Shown: positions 50,522-61,438, numbered from the stretch's first letter. The stretch: 64,000 nt of DNA from an uncultured SAR116 cluster alpha proteobacterium (GCA_902619805.1 CACNGC010000002.1:202678-266677); one strand, 5' to 3'. Notes: generated by a model from the sequence alone, not told the origin. Made by a program: numbers and translations.

Positions 50522-51292
50522 TTATAATTTTATTCCTGCTGCACCATAATTAATCTGCATGTTAGATGAAAGTTTGAAATTTCCAAACTCCTTGTTAATA
50601 ATATTTTTAAATCTAAATGTTGGTGAAAAACCTGTAAAATTATCCAATATTATACCATGCTTCTCAGCTTCTATTGCTAAATTTTCTGGAGAAACAAACT
50701 TTTCTACCTCGTGAGTCCCCACAGGAAGTATTTTTAAAACATTCTCTGCAAAATATTTTCCGAATAATGTACCTAAAAAAGAGTTGTTAATTGTAGTAAA
50801 TACTACCAATCCACCAGGACGACATAAATTAGAAATATCAGATAGAAATGTTTTTCTATCATATACATGTTCAATTACTTCAGAGGCAATTACCAAATCA
50901 AATTTATTTAGATCTTTTTGTTCTTTAATCTCTAGAAGTTTACTTGTCGTAATACATTTGTAATTTATTTCTAATCGACTTTTTTTTGCATGCTCTTGGG
51001 CAATTTCTATTGAGCTTTTTGAAGCGTCAATTCCTGTAACATTTGCACCCAACCTTTTTAATTTCTCAGACAAGATGCCACCGCCACAACCAATATCTAA
51101 ACAATTTATACCATTAAGAAAATTGACATTTTTTTTATCTTTTTTAAAAATTCTGGTTGCATTCTGTTTTATAAACTCAATTCTGACATTTGACATTTTA
51201 TGTAAAGCTGAAAAAGGACCTGACAAATCCCACCATTTGTTGCTTAATGAAGAAAATTGTTCTATTTCTTTTTTGTCTACGGTATTAGTCAT
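50522..51292 (-). CDS. ubiG: Ubiquinone biosynthesis O-methyltransferase UbiG
   Basis: A 256-residue SAM-dependent methyltransferase carrying out both O-methylations in ubiquinone synthesis. FSSLSNKWWDLSGPFSALHKMSNVR is the UbiG N-terminal signature; motif I is CLDIGCGGGILSEKL; SEVIEHVYDRKTFL and GTHEVEKFVSPENL follow. The track's start at 51412 runs 40 codons into the divergent lysC gene; the ATG at 51292 (MTNTVDKKEIEQF) gives normal length. Divergent from lysC with a 26-base gap. Confidence 0.95.
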   Translation of the reverse strand: MTNTVDKKEIEQFSSLSNKWWDLSGPFSALHKMSNVRIEFIKQNATRIFKKDKKNVNFLNGINCLDIGCGGGILSEKLKRLGANVTGIDASKSSIEIAQEHAKKSRLEINYKCITTSKLLEIKEQKDLNKFDLVIASEVIEHVYDRKTFLSDISNLCRPGGLVVFTTINNSFLGTLFGKYFAENVLKILPVGTHEVEKFVSPENLAIEAEKHGIILDNFTGFSPTFRFKNIINKEFGNFKLSSNMQINYGAAGIKL

Positions 51293-51318
51293 TATAATTA
51301 TAACTCTATTGATATTAA

Positions 51319-52557
51319 ATGTATAAGGATAACAGAAATTTGAAACTTGTGGTATTGAAATTTGGGGGGACCTCTGTTGCAAATGTTTCTCAAATAAAAA
51401 AAATTGCTTCAAAAGTTAAGGACGAAGTCAATCAGGGTAACAAAGTTATTGTTGTAGTTTCTGCGATGTCAGGTGTCACAAATGATTTAATAGATTTAGT
51501 CAAAACTACGTCAGAAACTCCCTCTTACTCGGAATATGATGTCGTTTTATCTACAGGTGAACAAGTTACTTCAGCATTATTAGCAACTGCCCTAAATAAT
51601 TTGAATATCAAAGCTCGCTCTTGGTTAGGTTGGCAGGTACCAATAATATCTGATAAATCACATGCTAAAGCTCTAATAGAAGAGATTAAAACAGACAACA
51701 TACTAGACTTTTTTAAAAAAAATCAAGTTGCAGTAATATCAGGATTTCAAGGCATATCAAATGAAAATAGGATAACAACTTTAGGAAGAGGTGGCTCAGA
51801 TACTTCTGCAGTTGCAATAGCTGCAGCTTTTTCAGCTGAGCGTTGTGATATTTATACTGATGTGGATGGAGTTTATACTACAGATCCAAGGATAGTGAAA
51901 AGTGCGAAAAAACTTGATTTAATTACATATGAAGAAATGTTAGAATTAGCCTCTCAGGGAGCTAAAGTCCTTCAAACTAGATCTGTAGCATTAGCTATGA
52001 AATATAATGTAAAATTGAGAGTTCTTAGTAGTTTTGAAGATTTGCCTGGAACTTCCATAATTAAAGAGGAAAAAAATATGGAAAAAACTGAAATAAGTGG
52101 TATCGCTCATAGCTTAAATGAGGCTAAAATAACATTGTCGGGTGTTCCAGACCAACCAGGCCAGGCAGCAGAAATTTTTGGTGCTCTGGCAAAACATTCA
52201 ATTAATGTTGATATGATTGTTCAATCTTCTTCTATAAATCAAGAAGCAACTGATATAACTTTTACAATTCCAGAAACTGATCTGATTATAGCTGAAAGTA
52301 CAATAAAAAAAATACAAAAAAAGATTGGTTTCAAGAAATTTATTACAGATACGAACGTAGTTAAAATCTCAGTTGTAGGGAACGCTATGAGAACTCAGTC
52401 AGGCATAGCAAAAACTATGTTTGAAACATTAGCTAATAATCAAATTAACATTCATGTTATCTCAACTAGTGAAATTAAAATTTCAGTTCTTATATCATCA
52501 GACTATTTTGAACTTGCAATGAGGTCACTACATTCAGCTTTTGGTTTAGATGTTTAG
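51319..52557 (+). CDS. lysC: Aspartate kinase
   Basis: A 412-residue aspartokinase, the first step to lysine, threonine and methionine. The kinase domain opens LVVLKFGGTSVANVSQI and contains TLGRGGSDTSAVAIAAAF and YTDVDGVYTTDPR; two ACT domains (residues about 260-410) suit feedback control. The ATG at 51319 has no ribosome site, whereas a TTG at 51340 is preceded by AAGGAT and would give 405 residues beginning MKLVVLKFGG, nearer the family norm; the true start may be that one. Pathway partner lysA is at 14-15 kb. Confidence 0.95.
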   Translation: MYKDNRNLKLVVLKFGGTSVANVSQIKKIASKVKDEVNQGNKVIVVVSAMSGVTNDLIDLVKTTSETPSYSEYDVVLSTGEQVTSALLATALNNLNIKARSWLGWQVPIISDKSHAKALIEEIKTDNILDFFKKNQVAVISGFQGISNENRITTLGRGGSDTSAVAIAAAFSAERCDIYTDVDGVYTTDPRIVKSAKKLDLITYEEMLELASQGAKVLQTRSVALAMKYNVKLRVLSSFEDLPGTSIIKEEKNMEKTEISGIAHSLNEAKITLSGVPDQPGQAAEIFGALAKHSINVDMIVQSSSINQEATDITFTIPETDLIIAESTIKKIQKKIGFKKFITDTNVVKISVVGNAMRTQSGIAKTMFETLANNQINIHVISTSEIKISVLISSDYFELAMRSLHSAFGLDV

Positions 52558-52653
52558 TAAATAGTCAGTAAATTTTTTAAGATTTATGCCGTTAAAACAA
52601 ATGTTGATTTAAAATGTGACTCATTATAAAGTATTGCATCATAAGGAGGGCTA

Positions 52654-53643
52654 ATGTCTTTAAAAAATGAAACAAAAAAAAATAATTCATTTTCGGATAA
52701 AGATAAAAATGTTGATATTTTAGTATCAGATGCAATTAATGAAGCATTTGATCATGTTGATTCATCAACTGTTGGTAAGTTGTGTCTTGATGCAAGATTA
52801 AACAAAGGTTTAACGCAAGAACAAGCCGGAGCTTTGTTGAAAGTTAGAGTTAAAATTATAAAAGATTTCGAAAACGGTGAACATATTGATTTACCAGGGC
52901 TAGCCTACAAAGTTGGATTTGTCAGATCTTACGCACGTTTATTAGACTTAGATGGCGATTTACTTGTTAAAGAATTCAAAGAAAGTTTAGAATTAAATTC
53001 ATTTAAGGAAGAATACAAATTTCTTACTCCTGAATTGAATAAAAACAACTTTATTCCTATCGGGGCAGTTGTTTCAGTTTTTATTGCTATTTTGTCTTAT
53101 ACTGGTTGGTATTATAGCGATAGAAGTAATAAAATAGAAGAGGTTTCAGATAAAAAAATAGTAGAAATGTCTTCAAAGATTTCTGAAATCGACAATAATA
53201 GTTATGTTATTATTGAAGAAAATTTTTCTAATGATTTGCTCTCTTCAAAAAGAAATGATGATGAAAAAAAAGTTCAAGAAGTGAACCGCAAAACAAATTT
53301 AAAAGACGATCAAGTTGAAAGCATAACTATAAAAAATACTGAATTATCTGCCACTGCTAATGAAAGAGACCCAAGTACAGAAATGGTCCTCAAAGCTATA
53401 GGAAATAGTTGGGTGGAAATAGAAGATGTCGATGGTAACATTCTTATGACGAGGCTGATGAGACCAGGTGAAACATATGTTGTTCCCAATATAAATGGAT
53501 TGACATTTAATACTGGCAATGCCGGTGCTCTGTCTCTATCACAAGGAAATGTTATAGTACCCAAATTGGGTGAAGTTGGCGAAATTATTACTGCACGACC
53601 ATTAAATATTAAGACTTTTTCAAATAAACAAATACTTGATTAA
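52654..53643 (+). CDS. rodZ: RodZ-like helix-turn-helix membrane protein
   Basis: A 329-residue RodZ-type protein. A cytoplasmic HTH_25 domain (KLCLDARLNKGLTQEQAGALLKVRVKIIKDFENGE and VGFVRSYARLL) is followed by one transmembrane helix (IPIGAVVSVFIAILSYTGWYY), a charged linker and a C-terminal DUF4115 beta domain (AIGNSWVEIEDVDGNIL to GEVGEIITARPLNI). RodZ links MreB to the wall synthesis machinery. AAGGAGG gives one of the strongest ribosome sites in the window. ispG follows, as in many proteobacteria. Confidence 0.88.
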   Translation: MSLKNETKKNNSFSDKDKNVDILVSDAINEAFDHVDSSTVGKLCLDARLNKGLTQEQAGALLKVRVKIIKDFENGEHIDLPGLAYKVGFVRSYARLLDLDGDLLVKEFKESLELNSFKEEYKFLTPELNKNNFIPIGAVVSVFIAILSYTGWYYSDRSNKIEEVSDKKIVEMSSKISEIDNNSYVIIEENFSNDLLSSKRNDDEKKVQEVNRKTNLKDDQVESITIKNTELSATANERDPSTEMVLKAIGNSWVEIEDVDGNILMTRLMRPGETYVVPNINGLTFNTGNAGALSLSQGNVIVPKLGEVGEIITARPLNIKTFSNKQILD

Positions 53644-53698
53644 ATTCATTCATAAATCGATTTAACTTTTAAAAATTCTAAAGTTTAAGGATATAATA

Positions 53699-54802
53699 AT
53701 GAACATTAGGCCTTATAGGCAAATAGAACGAAGAAAATCAAGAAAAATCAAAGTTGGGAATGTTTTTGTTGGAGGTGACGCCCCTATTACAGTCCAAACT
53801 ATGACTAATACCAAAACAACTGATATTGATGCTACATTAGAGCAAATCAACTCTACAGTAGAAGCTGGTGTTGATATTATACGTATTTCCTGCCCTGACA
53901 AAGAATCAACTCTAGCTCTAAAAGAAATAATCAAATTATCACCTGTTCCTGTAGTTGCTGATATACATTTTCATTACATGAGGGCAGTTGAGGCTGCGGA
54001 TGCTGGTGCTGCATGCTTAAGAATTAATCCTGGAAACATTGGTAATTCAGAGAAAATAAAAGAGGTTATCAACGCTGCAAAACAAAATAATACTTCCATT
54101 AGAATCGGAGTTAATGCAGGTTCTTTAGAAAAAAATATTTTAGATAAGTATGGTGAGCCAACGCCAGAAGCTCTTGTAGAGTCTGCTTTAAATCATGTGC
54201 GCATTTTAAAAAAATACGATTTTTATGAGTATAAAATTAGTGTAAAAGCATCTGATGTCTTTTTGGCAGTTGCTGCTTATAATCAATTAGCTGAAATAGA
54301 AGATTGTCCTTTGCATATAGGTATTACTGAGGCAGGGAGCCTAAGATCTGGAACTGTAAAATCGTCCATAGGATTAGGAAATTTATTATGGGCAGGTATT
54401 GGAGATACTATAAGAGTTTCATTATCCGCTCCTCCATCAGAAGAAGTGAAAGTTGGATATGAGTTGCTAAAATCATTAGGACTTAGAAGAAGAGGTGTGA
54501 CTGTTATTTCTTGTCCTTCATGTGCAAGACAGCAATTTGATGTAATAAAAACTGTACAAGAAGTTGAACAAAGACTTGAGCATATCTCTGAGTCAATTAC
54601 AGTTTCAATAATCGGTTGTGTTGTAAATGGACCTGGAGAAGCAAAAGAAACAGATATTGGCTTGACTGGTGGTGGAAAAGGTACTCATCAAATTTATGTA
54701 AATGGTATAACAGATCATATAATTAGAAATGAAAATGTTGCTGATTATATAGTAAACTTTGTTCAAAAAGAAATTGAACAAAGAAAAAATAACTCAATTT
54801 AG
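53699..54802 (+). CDS. ispG: 4-hydroxy-3-methylbut-2-enyl diphosphate synthase (IspG/GcpE)
   Basis: A 367-residue iron-sulfur enzyme of the MEP isoprenoid pathway. The TIM-barrel half has [22 protein letters not shown] and RINPGNIG; the C-terminal half has the [4Fe-4S] cysteines in [12 protein letters not shown] and [14 protein letters not shown]. It is the short form without the plant-type insert. AAGGATATAATA precedes the ATG. Upstream is rodZ (55 bases), downstream hisS (25 bases). Confidence 0.98.
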   Translation: MNIRPYRQIERRKSRKIKVGNVFVGGDAPITVQTMTNTKTTDIDATLEQINSTVEAGVDIIRISCPDKESTLALKEIIKLSPVPVVADIHFHYMRAVEAADAGAACLRINPGNIGNSEKIKEVINAAKQNNTSIRIGVNAGSLEKNILDKYGEPTPEALVESALNHVRILKKYDFYEYKISVKASDVFLAVAAYNQLAEIEDCPLHIGITEAGSLRSGTVKSSIGLGNLLWAGIGDTIRVSLSAPPSEEVKVGYELLKSLGLRRRGVTVISCPSCARQQFDVIKTVQEVEQRLEHISESITVSIIGCVVNGPGEAKETDIGLTGGGKGTHQIYVNGITDHIIRNENVADYIVNFVQKEIEQRKNNSI

Positions 54803-54827
54803 TAATTTTTAATCATATAGGCTCATT

Positions 54828-56066
54828 ATGCAAAAATTAAGGACAGTAAGAGGCGTACATGATTTGTTACCTTACGAATTGCATAAACATAATATAGTTG
54901 TAAATGCTGGATTAGAAATCTCAGACAAGTACAATTATTCACAAATAGAAACACCAATATTTGAATTTTCTGAAGTTTTTACAAAGCCGCTTGGAAAGTC
55001 AAGTGATATTGTTACAAAAGAAAATTATATCTTCAAAGATAGAAGTAAAGATGAACTTATGTTAAGGCCTGAAGGAACTTCGGGGGTTGTACGAGCGTTT
55101 TTAAATGCAGGTTTGATTCAAGATTTACCTCAGCGTTTTTCTTATTATGGACCAATGTTTAGGTATGAAAGACCTCAAAAAGGAAGGCTTAGACAATTTA
55201 AGCAACTTGGTGTTGAATGTCTTGGTTTAAGTACCCCCATGGCCGATATAGAGATAATATCTTTAGGGCATGACTTTTTAGATAAATTAAATATTCTAGA
55301 TAAAATCACCTTAAAAATTAATTCCCTCGGTGACTTTGAGAGTAGAAAAAACTATCGAGATTCTCTTGTAAACTATTTAAGGGATTATCAATCTAAATTG
55401 TCCAAAGATAGTCTTAGAAGGCTTTCGATTAATCCTCTAAGGATACTTGATTCTAAAAATGAGGGAGATCAAAAGATTATCCAAAATGCCCCTAATATAC
55501 TTGAATATCTAGATATTGATTCTAAAACAAGATTTGAAGATGTTTGCAAAGGTTTAGATCACTTAAATATAAAATATAAAATTGAGAAAAATCTTGTTAG
55601 AGGGCTTGACTATTATTGTCATACAGCGTTTGAGTTTACAACTAATGAACTTGGTACACAAGGAACTGTGTTAGCTGGTGGAAGGTATGATGGTTTATCA
55701 AAAATGTTAGGCGGCCCAGATGTTCCTGGTGTCGGCTGGGCTGCGGGCATAGAAAGATTAGCATTAATGGTACAAAGTGAATTTGTTAATGCAATTGATG
55801 TAGTCTTGGTAGGTCAATGCGAAAATATTAATTATTTGTTGCTTCCAATTATGAAAAAATTAACTCAAGAAGGTATTAAATCAGAAATTATCTATACAGG
55901 TAATTTTTCAAAAAAATTTAAGAGAGCTAACAAAATAAAAGCCTCATATGCAATAATATTAGGTAAAGAAGAAATTGATAAAAACAATTTTAAATTTAAA
56001 GATTTAACATCTGGTTTTGAGGAATTATTAAATTTAGATCAGATAATAATAAAATTAAAAAATTAA
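54828..56066 (+). CDS. hisS: Histidyl-tRNA synthetase
   Basis: A 412-residue class II synthetase. Motif 1 surrounds QIETPIFEFSEVF; motif 2 is YYGPMFRYERPQKGRLRQFKQLGVE; the histidine-specific motif is LVRGLDYYCHTAFEF; motif 3 is GVGWAAGIERLALM. The C-terminal anticodon domain is complete. It lies between ispG and prfA on the same strand. Confidence 0.97.
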   Translation: MQKLRTVRGVHDLLPYELHKHNIVVNAGLEISDKYNYSQIETPIFEFSEVFTKPLGKSSDIVTKENYIFKDRSKDELMLRPEGTSGVVRAFLNAGLIQDLPQRFSYYGPMFRYERPQKGRLRQFKQLGVECLGLSTPMADIEIISLGHDFLDKLNILDKITLKINSLGDFESRKNYRDSLVNYLRDYQSKLSKDSLRRLSINPLRILDSKNEGDQKIIQNAPNILEYLDIDSKTRFEDVCKGLDHLNIKYKIEKNLVRGLDYYCHTAFEFTTNELGTQGTVLAGGRYDGLSKMLGGPDVPGVGWAAGIERLALMVQSEFVNAIDVVLVGQCENINYLLLPIMKKLTQEGIKSEIIYTGNFSKKFKRANKIKASYAIILGKEEIDKNNFKFKDLTSGFEELLNLDQIIIKLKN

Positions 56067-56085
56067 AATATATTTGGAGTAAATT

Positions 56086-57165
56086 TTGAGTTTGGAAAAT
56101 AATATCTCTAAAATTATGATTAGAGAAAAGGAAATTGAGAATATACTTGTGAATTCTTCTAATTTAAAACCATCTGAATTGGCTAATTTATCAAAAGAAT
56201 TATCTGAAATAAAAATAATAACAGATTTGGCTAATAAAAAAGAACATTTAGTAAAAGAAATTTTGGATTTGGGTGAAATTTTAAATGATAAAAATGCCGA
56301 TGCAGATATCAAAGAGATTGCAACAAATGAATTTAATTCTTTAAAAGTAACAATTAGCAATCTTGAAAGAGAAATTCAATTTTCACTATTACCTAGGGAT
56401 AAGGATGATACAAGAAATGTAATTTTGGAGGTTCGAGCTGGAACGGGTGGAGATGAGGCAGGCTTGTTTGCTTCAAATCTTTTTTCTATGTATGAAAAGT
56501 TATCTATTAAGAATAAATGGAAATTTGACATAATGGAGGTATCAGAAACAAGTGTAGGTGGCTATAAAGAGGCACAAGCAAATATCATAGGAAATGGCGT
56601 ATTTGGCAGATTGAAATTTGAATCAGGAGTTCATAGGGTTCAAAGAGTTCCAACCACTGAAACAAGTGGCAGAATTCATACATCTGCAGCAACAGTTGCA
56701 GTTCTTCCAGAGGCTGAAGATTTAGAAATATTCATTGAAGAAAAAGATTTAAGAGTAGATGTTTTTAGGTCAAGTGGGCCAGGGGGGCAATCAGTAAATA
56801 CTACAGATTCAGCCGTTAGAATAACTCATATTCCATCTGGAATTGTTGTAAGTCAACAGGATGAAAAGTCTCAACATAAAAATAGAGCAAAAGCCATGAA
56901 AATTCTTCAATCACGTTTGTATGAATTAGAAAGACAAAAACAACAAGATGAGAGATCTTCAGCAAGAAAAGATCAAGTTGGTACTGGTGATAGGTCAGAA
57001 AGGATAAGGACTTATAATTTTCCACAAGGAAGAGTAACTGACCACAGAATAAATTTAACACTACATAAATTAGAAAAAATCCTAAGTGGTGAGGCTCTTG
57101 ATGATTTAATCGACGCTTTGATAGTTGAAGATAGAATGTTAAAATTAGCTTCAAATGACTTATAA
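56086..57165 (+). CDS. prfA: Peptide chain release factor 1
   Basis: A 359-residue RF1, recognising UAA and UAG stops. The catalytic GGQ is in [21 protein letters not shown]; the stop-codon recognition PxT motif is [19 protein letters not shown] (PTT), which marks RF1 rather than RF2. The start is TTG, supported by GGAG 8 bases upstream and by family length. prmC, which methylates the GGQ Gln, overlaps its end by 11 bases. Confidence 0.97.
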   Translation: MSLENNISKIMIREKEIENILVNSSNLKPSELANLSKELSEIKIITDLANKKEHLVKEILDLGEILNDKNADADIKEIATNEFNSLKVTISNLEREIQFSLLPRDKDDTRNVILEVRAGTGGDEAGLFASNLFSMYEKLSIKNKWKFDIMEVSETSVGGYKEAQANIIGNGVFGRLKFESGVHRVQRVPTTETSGRIHTSAATVAVLPEAEDLEIFIEEKDLRVDVFRSSGPGGQSVNTTDSAVRITHIPSGIVVSQQDEKSQHKNRAKAMKILQSRLYELERQKQQDERSSARKDQVGTGDRSERIRTYNFPQGRVTDHRINLTLHKLEKILSGEALDDLIDALIVEDRMLKLASNDL

Positions 57166-58042
57166 AAACACTGATGTTTATACTCTTATTGAGCCTGAGA
57201 TTTTAAAACTGAAGAAAATTGGTATTGATACTGCAAATTTAGACTGCAGGCTGTTACTTTCTGAATCTTTAGATAGATATGAAACAATATATAATCACCA
57301 AAATATTTATATTTCAGAAAAGGAGATGAAAAAATTTAAAAATTTAGTTCAACAAAGATTAAGTGGTAAGCCTATTTCAAGAATTATTAATAAAAGGAGT
57401 TTTTGGAAAAAAGAATTTGAACTTAATGATACGACATTAGATCCAAGGTCTGACTCTGAAACGTTAATTGAAGCCGTAATTGAGTGTTATCCAGAAAAAT
57501 TAGAATTTTTAAAAATTATTGATCTTGGTTCTGGTACTGGTTGTTTGGGTCTATCACTTTTAGACGAATATTCTTGTTCACAGGTTTCGTTTTTTGATAC
57601 ATCCAAAAAGTCTTTAGAAATAGCTAAAAAAAATGCACAAAATTTTGATTTGTTAGAAAGATCAAAGTATATAAATTTAGACTGGAATTTTAGAGATTGG
57701 GGTAAACAATTAATGAAAATTGAAAATAATATGAAATATGATATTGTTATTTCAAATCCTCCTTATATTCCAACTAACGATATTAAGACATTAACAAAAG
57801 AGGTAAAAAAATACGATCCGTTTATCGCATTGGATGGTGGAAAAGACGGGCTTGATTCATACAGATCTATTTTTTTTAATTTGTCCAATATAATTAAATC
57901 GAATGGGAAAATTTTCTTTGAAATAGGCAAAGGTCAAGAAAATGATGTTACAAAAATAGCTATTAAACATGGTTTGTTTCCAAAAGAATATAAAAAAGAC
58001 TTGTCAGGAGTGACAAGGGTAATAATATTTGGTATTAAATAA
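57155..58042 (+). CDS. prmC: Release factor glutamine methyltransferase
   Basis: A 295-residue HemK/PrmC enzyme that N5-methylates the Gln of the release-factor GGQ motif. Motif I is [16 protein letters not shown]; the NPPY motif is [14 protein letters not shown]; the N-terminal helical domain includes [14 protein letters not shown]. It overlaps prfA by 11 bases and acts on its product, a classic functional pair. Confidence 0.96.
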   Translation: MTYKNTDVYTLIEPEILKLKKIGIDTANLDCRLLLSESLDRYETIYNHQNIYISEKEMKKFKNLVQQRLSGKPISRIINKRSFWKKEFELNDTTLDPRSDSETLIEAVIECYPEKLEFLKIIDLGSGTGCLGLSLLDEYSCSQVSFFDTSKKSLEIAKKNAQNFDLLERSKYINLDWNFRDWGKQLMKIENNMKYDIVISNPPYIPTNDIKTLTKEVKKYDPFIALDGGKDGLDSYRSIFFNLSNIIKSNGKIFFEIGKGQENDVTKIAIKHGLFPKEYKKDLSGVTRVIIFGIK

Positions 58043-58133
58043 TTTTTTTTTGTGCTTGGCTTGGAAGAAAAAACTTTATATAATTATTCTACTAATTATT
58101 TTTTATATCCAAACCTTAAATTTTATATTAATT

Positions 58134-58165
58134 GAGTCCATAGGTTGAAATGAGGACTCTTAACC
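58134..58165 (+). promoter_or_regulatory. Leader with two competing hairpins before the DUF4167 gene
   Basis: GAGTCC (58134) pairs perfectly with GGACTC (58154). Within that loop GGTTGA (58143) pairs with TTAACC (58160), with one G-U. The two helices interleave and GGACTC directly joins TTAACC, so a normal H-type pseudoknot is sterically awkward; they are more likely alternative folds. It lies 58 bases before the ATG. I recognise no known riboswitch class here. Confidence 0.35.
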
Positions 58166-58223
58166 AATTACAAAAAAGCATTGTGTAAACAAAAAATTAA
58201 TTAGCGTAAATTTTAGGAAAATT

Positions 58224-58724
58224 ATGAGACAGCAAAATAATGGACGTCGACGCCAAAATCGTGGATCAAATCGTAGAAATTTTAACAATGGTAACTTAAA
58301 TGGTAACCTTAATAAAAATACTGTGATTGAAAGCTCCGGACCAGATGGTCGTCAAAGAGGTTCAGTGTCACAACTAAATGAGAAATATAAATCTTTAGCA
58401 TCAGATGCATCTTCTTCTGACGATAGAATATTAGCAGAGTCTTTTCTACAATTTGCTGATCACTATTATAGGCTTCAAAAAGAAATAGAACTAAATAATG
58501 AAAACAAAGATATAAGAATAAAAACTGAACTAAATTTATCACCAAACAACTCATCAGATTTAGAATTAGAAGACAATGACAAAATTTCAAAAAAAACCTC
58601 AAGGCGTAAGAGAGGTTTTCAAATAAGAGAAGAAGAACTTTCTTCAGTTGACGATAAAAATGAAGGAAATGAAATTAATGATATAAAAAATGATAAAACC
58701 GAAGGTGATAACTTATTAGTTTAA
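58224..58724 (+). CDS. DUF4167 RNA-binding-like protein
   Basis: A 166-residue alphaproteobacterial DUF4167 protein. It starts with a basic, Asn/Arg-rich, disordered region (MRQQNNGRRRQNRGSNRRNF) and has the family core VESSGPDGRQRG-like IESSGPDGRQRGSVSQLNEKYKSLASDA followed by ESFLQFADHYYRL; the tail is acidic. The composition suggests nucleic-acid binding, but function is unproven. AGGAAAA precedes the ATG. The position between prmC and clpB is conserved in the class. Confidence 0.9.
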   Translation: MRQQNNGRRRQNRGSNRRNFNNGNLNGNLNKNTVIESSGPDGRQRGSVSQLNEKYKSLASDASSSDDRILAESFLQFADHYYRLQKEIELNNENKDIRIKTELNLSPNNSSDLELEDNDKISKKTSRRKRGFQIREEELSSVDDKNEGNEINDIKNDKTEGDNLLV

Positions 58725-58844
58725 TTTGACATATTATATGCACTCTTAACTCAAAACCTGCACTAACATTTTTCTTATTTTATATTGAAATAACCTCAAA
58801 TAATTAACACATATATAAGTGTAAATCAGGTATAGGTCTTTAAA

Positions 58845-61415
58845 ATAGATAATTTAATTAATGAATTTTCAGATAGATCAAAGAAAATATTTAGCTCAGC
58901 ATTTAGCTTAGCTAGTAAATATGAAACAGATGCTACATCCTTACATGTATTATGCATAATATTAGAGGATTCAGAAAAATATATTAATGATATCTTAGGT
59001 GCCTTAACTTATAATGTATATGACTTAAGGTTAAATATATTTGAATTATTAAAAAAGAAGAAGCATTTAAGTCGTACTCAGAAAATTGATAAAAGTATTT
59101 TGTCTCTAATAAACACGTCAAAAATGTTGATGAAAGAGTTTGACGATCAGATAATAACTCAAGAAATATTATTGTTGTCGTTTACTATTATAAATGACCA
59201 AACAAAAGAAATTTTATCAAAATATAATATTAATTACAACTCACTTCTAGAAGAAATCAAGAAATTTAGGAAGGGTAAAAAAGCTATGAATGATAATGCT
59301 GAATCAGGTTTTGACACATTAAACAGATTTGCTGTCAACTTAACAATTAAGGCCTCTAAGGGGCAATTAGACCCTGTTATTGGAAGAGATGAAGAAATAA
59401 GAAGGCTAATACAGGTTTTATCCAGAAGAACAAAAAATAATCCAGTTTTAATTGGAGAGCCTGGTGTTGGAAAGACCGCCGTTGTTGAGGGATTAGCAAT
59501 AAGGGTAGCAAATAAAGATGTGCCTGAGAAATTGAAATCTAAAGAAATATATTCTCTTGATTTAGCAAGTATTTTAGCAGGTTCTAAATTTCGAGGCGAT
59601 TTTGAAGAAAGGTTAAAATCTTTATTAAACGAAGTTGAAAAAGAAAAAGATAAAATTATTTTATTTATTGATGAGCTCCATACACTTGTTGGGGCTGGCG
59701 GTGCAGATGGCTCACTTGATGCTTCTAATATGTTGAAACCTGCTTTGGCGAGAGGTGAACTTCACTGTGTTGGGGCAACCACTTTGGATGAATATAGAAA
59801 TTATATTGAAAAGGACAAGGCATTAGAAAGACGTTTTCAGCAAGTTTATATAGACGAACCAGATATAGAAAACTCCATATCAATGATGAGAGGTCTTAAA
59901 GAAAAATATGAGTTATTTCATGGCATAACTATTACAGATAAAGCACTTTCAGCATCTGTTACTTTATCCTCAAGATATATTAACGATAGATTTTTACCAG
60001 ACAAAGCAATTGATCTTATAGATGAGGCAGCTAGTAGAAAAAGAATTGAAATTGACTCCAAACCTGATTCACTTGATGAGATAGATAGAAGAATTATGCA
60101 ATTAGAAATAGAGAAAAAAGTTCTAAAGAAGGAAAATAATAAAATATCAGATGATAGATTGTCAAAAGTTGAAGATGAATTAAAAGAATTAAAGGCAACA
60201 TCTAAAGAGCAAAATGAAATATGGAAGTTAAGCAAAAGAACTCTTGAAGAAGAGCAACAGAAGAAAATTAATCTAGAAAATGCAAAAAACCAATTGGAGA
60301 TTGAGAAAAGAAATGGGAATTGGGAAAAAGCTGGTGAACTTTCATATCAGATAATTCCAAATTTAGAAAATAATATTTCTAAAACTGAAAATACAGATAG
60401 TCTCTTAAACACAATAGTTTCGGAAGAAGATGTTGCGTCCGTTGTGTCTAAATGGACAGGAATACCAGTTGAAAAAATGATGGAGTATGAACGCACAAAA
60501 TTGCTAAAAATAGAAGATGAATTAAAAAAATCTATTGTGGGTCAAGATCATGTGCTATCCGCTATTTCAAGAACAATTGTTCGTTCAAGAGCAGGCTTAA
60601 GTGATCCATCTAGTCCTTTAGGAACATTCATGTTTTTAGGATCTACTGGAATTGGCAAAACAGAAACTGCTAAATCTTTAGCTAAATTTTTATTTAATGA
60701 AACAGACTCTTTGATAAGAATAGATATGTCTGAATATATGGAAAAACATTCCATATCAAGACTAATTGGCGCTCCTCCTGGTTATATTGGCTATGATGAA
60801 GGAGGCGTTTTAACTGAAGCGGTTAGGCGCAGACCTTATAGAGTAATACTTTTTGATGAAATTGAAAAAGCCCATTTAGATGTTTTAAATTTACTCTTAC
60901 AAGTAATGGATGATGGTAGGTTAACAGATAGTCACGGAAAGACAGTTGATTTTACAAACACAATTATCATAATTACAAGTAATATCGGGACACAACACTT
61001 TAAGTCTGATATAGATTTTAGTTTGAAAAGTGAAAAAAACAATTTTATAAAAAAAGACATTATGAGTTCAGTCAAATCAATACTAAGCCCTGAATTTATT
61101 AATAGATTAGACGAAATTTTATTTTTCTCAAAATTAGGAAAATCTCATATTGGTAAAATTGTTGAAATACAATTAAATCACCTAAGGAAAAGACTGTCTA
61201 ATAATAACATATATGTTAAATGGACCTCAAAAGTTAACGATCTACTAGCCTTAACCGGCTATGATCCAGAATATGGAGCTAGGCCAATTAAAAGAGAAAT
61301 TAGGAATGTTATTGAGGATAAAATAAGCGAATTAATAATAACTAATGAAGTAAAAGATGGTGAAACACTATTTATAGATATAATTGATAACAAAATTGAT
61401 ATAATCATAGAGTAA
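58845..61415 (+). CDS. clpB: ClpB disaggregase; full N-domain requires a non-AUG start
   Basis: A Hsp100 disaggregase of about 856 residues. The ORF track begins at a TTG (59100), but the frame stays open upstream and encodes the missing Clp N-domain: [18 protein letters not shown] and [14 protein letters not shown]. The upstream stop is at 58833, and no ATG, GTG or TTG occurs in this frame before the domain; ATA at 58845 (with TAGG 9 bases upstream) or ATT at 58857 are the candidate starts. Walker A sites are [13 protein letters not shown] and [13 protein letters not shown]; Walker B sites are [10 protein letters not shown] and [12 protein letters not shown] coiled-coil middle domain (about residues 400-510 of the full protein) marks ClpB rather than ClpA. 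The full length equals E. coli ClpB (857). Confidence 0.93.
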   Translation: MDNLINEFSDRSKKIFSSAFSLASKYETDATSLHVLCIILEDSEKYINDILGALTYNVYDLRLNIFELLKKKKHLSRTQKIDKSILSLINTSKMLMKEFDDQIITQEILLLSFTIINDQTKEILSKYNINYNSLLEEIKKFRKGKKAMNDNAESGFDTLNRFAVNLTIKASKGQLDPVIGRDEEIRRLIQVLSRRTKNNPVLIGEPGVGKTAVVEGLAIRVANKDVPEKLKSKEIYSLDLASILAGSKFRGDFEERLKSLLNEVEKEKDKIILFIDELHTLVGAGGADGSLDASNMLKPALARGELHCVGATTLDEYRNYIEKDKALERRFQQVYIDEPDIENSISMMRGLKEKYELFHGITITDKALSASVTLSSRYINDRFLPDKAIDLIDEAASRKRIEIDSKPDSLDEIDRRIMQLEIEKKVLKKENNKISDDRLSKVEDELKELKATSKEQNEIWKLSKRTLEEEQQKKINLENAKNQLEIEKRNGNWEKAGELSYQIIPNLENNISKTENTDSLLNTIVSEEDVASVVSKWTGIPVEKMMEYERTKLLKIEDELKKSIVGQDHVLSAISRTIVRSRAGLSDPSSPLGTFMFLGSTGIGKTETAKSLAKFLFNETDSLIRIDMSEYMEKHSISRLIGAPPGYIGYDEGGVLTEAVRRRPYRVILFDEIEKAHLDVLNLLLQVMDDGRLTDSHGKTVDFTNTIIIITSNIGTQHFKSDIDFSLKSEKNNFIKKDIMSSVKSILSPEFINRLDEILFFSKLGKSHIGKIVEIQLNHLRKRLSNNNIYVKWTSKVNDLLALTGYDPEYGARPIKREIRNVIEDKISELIITNEVKDGETLFIDIIDNKIDIIIE

Positions 61416-61438
61416 TTAATTTAAAATTAATTTTTTTT
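61414..61438 (+). terminator. Possible weak terminator after clpB
   Basis: AATTAATTT and AAATTAATT are complementary and followed by a T-run just after the clpB stop. The stem is entirely A-T with almost no loop, so it is a weak candidate. Confidence 0.3.

Noticed and set aside
58134-58165. SAM-II/SAM-V-type pseudoknot riboswitch
   Set aside because: The conserved bases of those classes are not seen, the gene is not in methionine metabolism, and the lack of a linker between GGACTC and TTAACC makes a classical pseudoknot unlikely.
58740-58840. Heat-shock promoter for clpB
   Set aside because: TTGAAA and TATATA boxes are present, but spacing (about 21 bases) fits neither the RpoH nor the sigma-70 pattern well.
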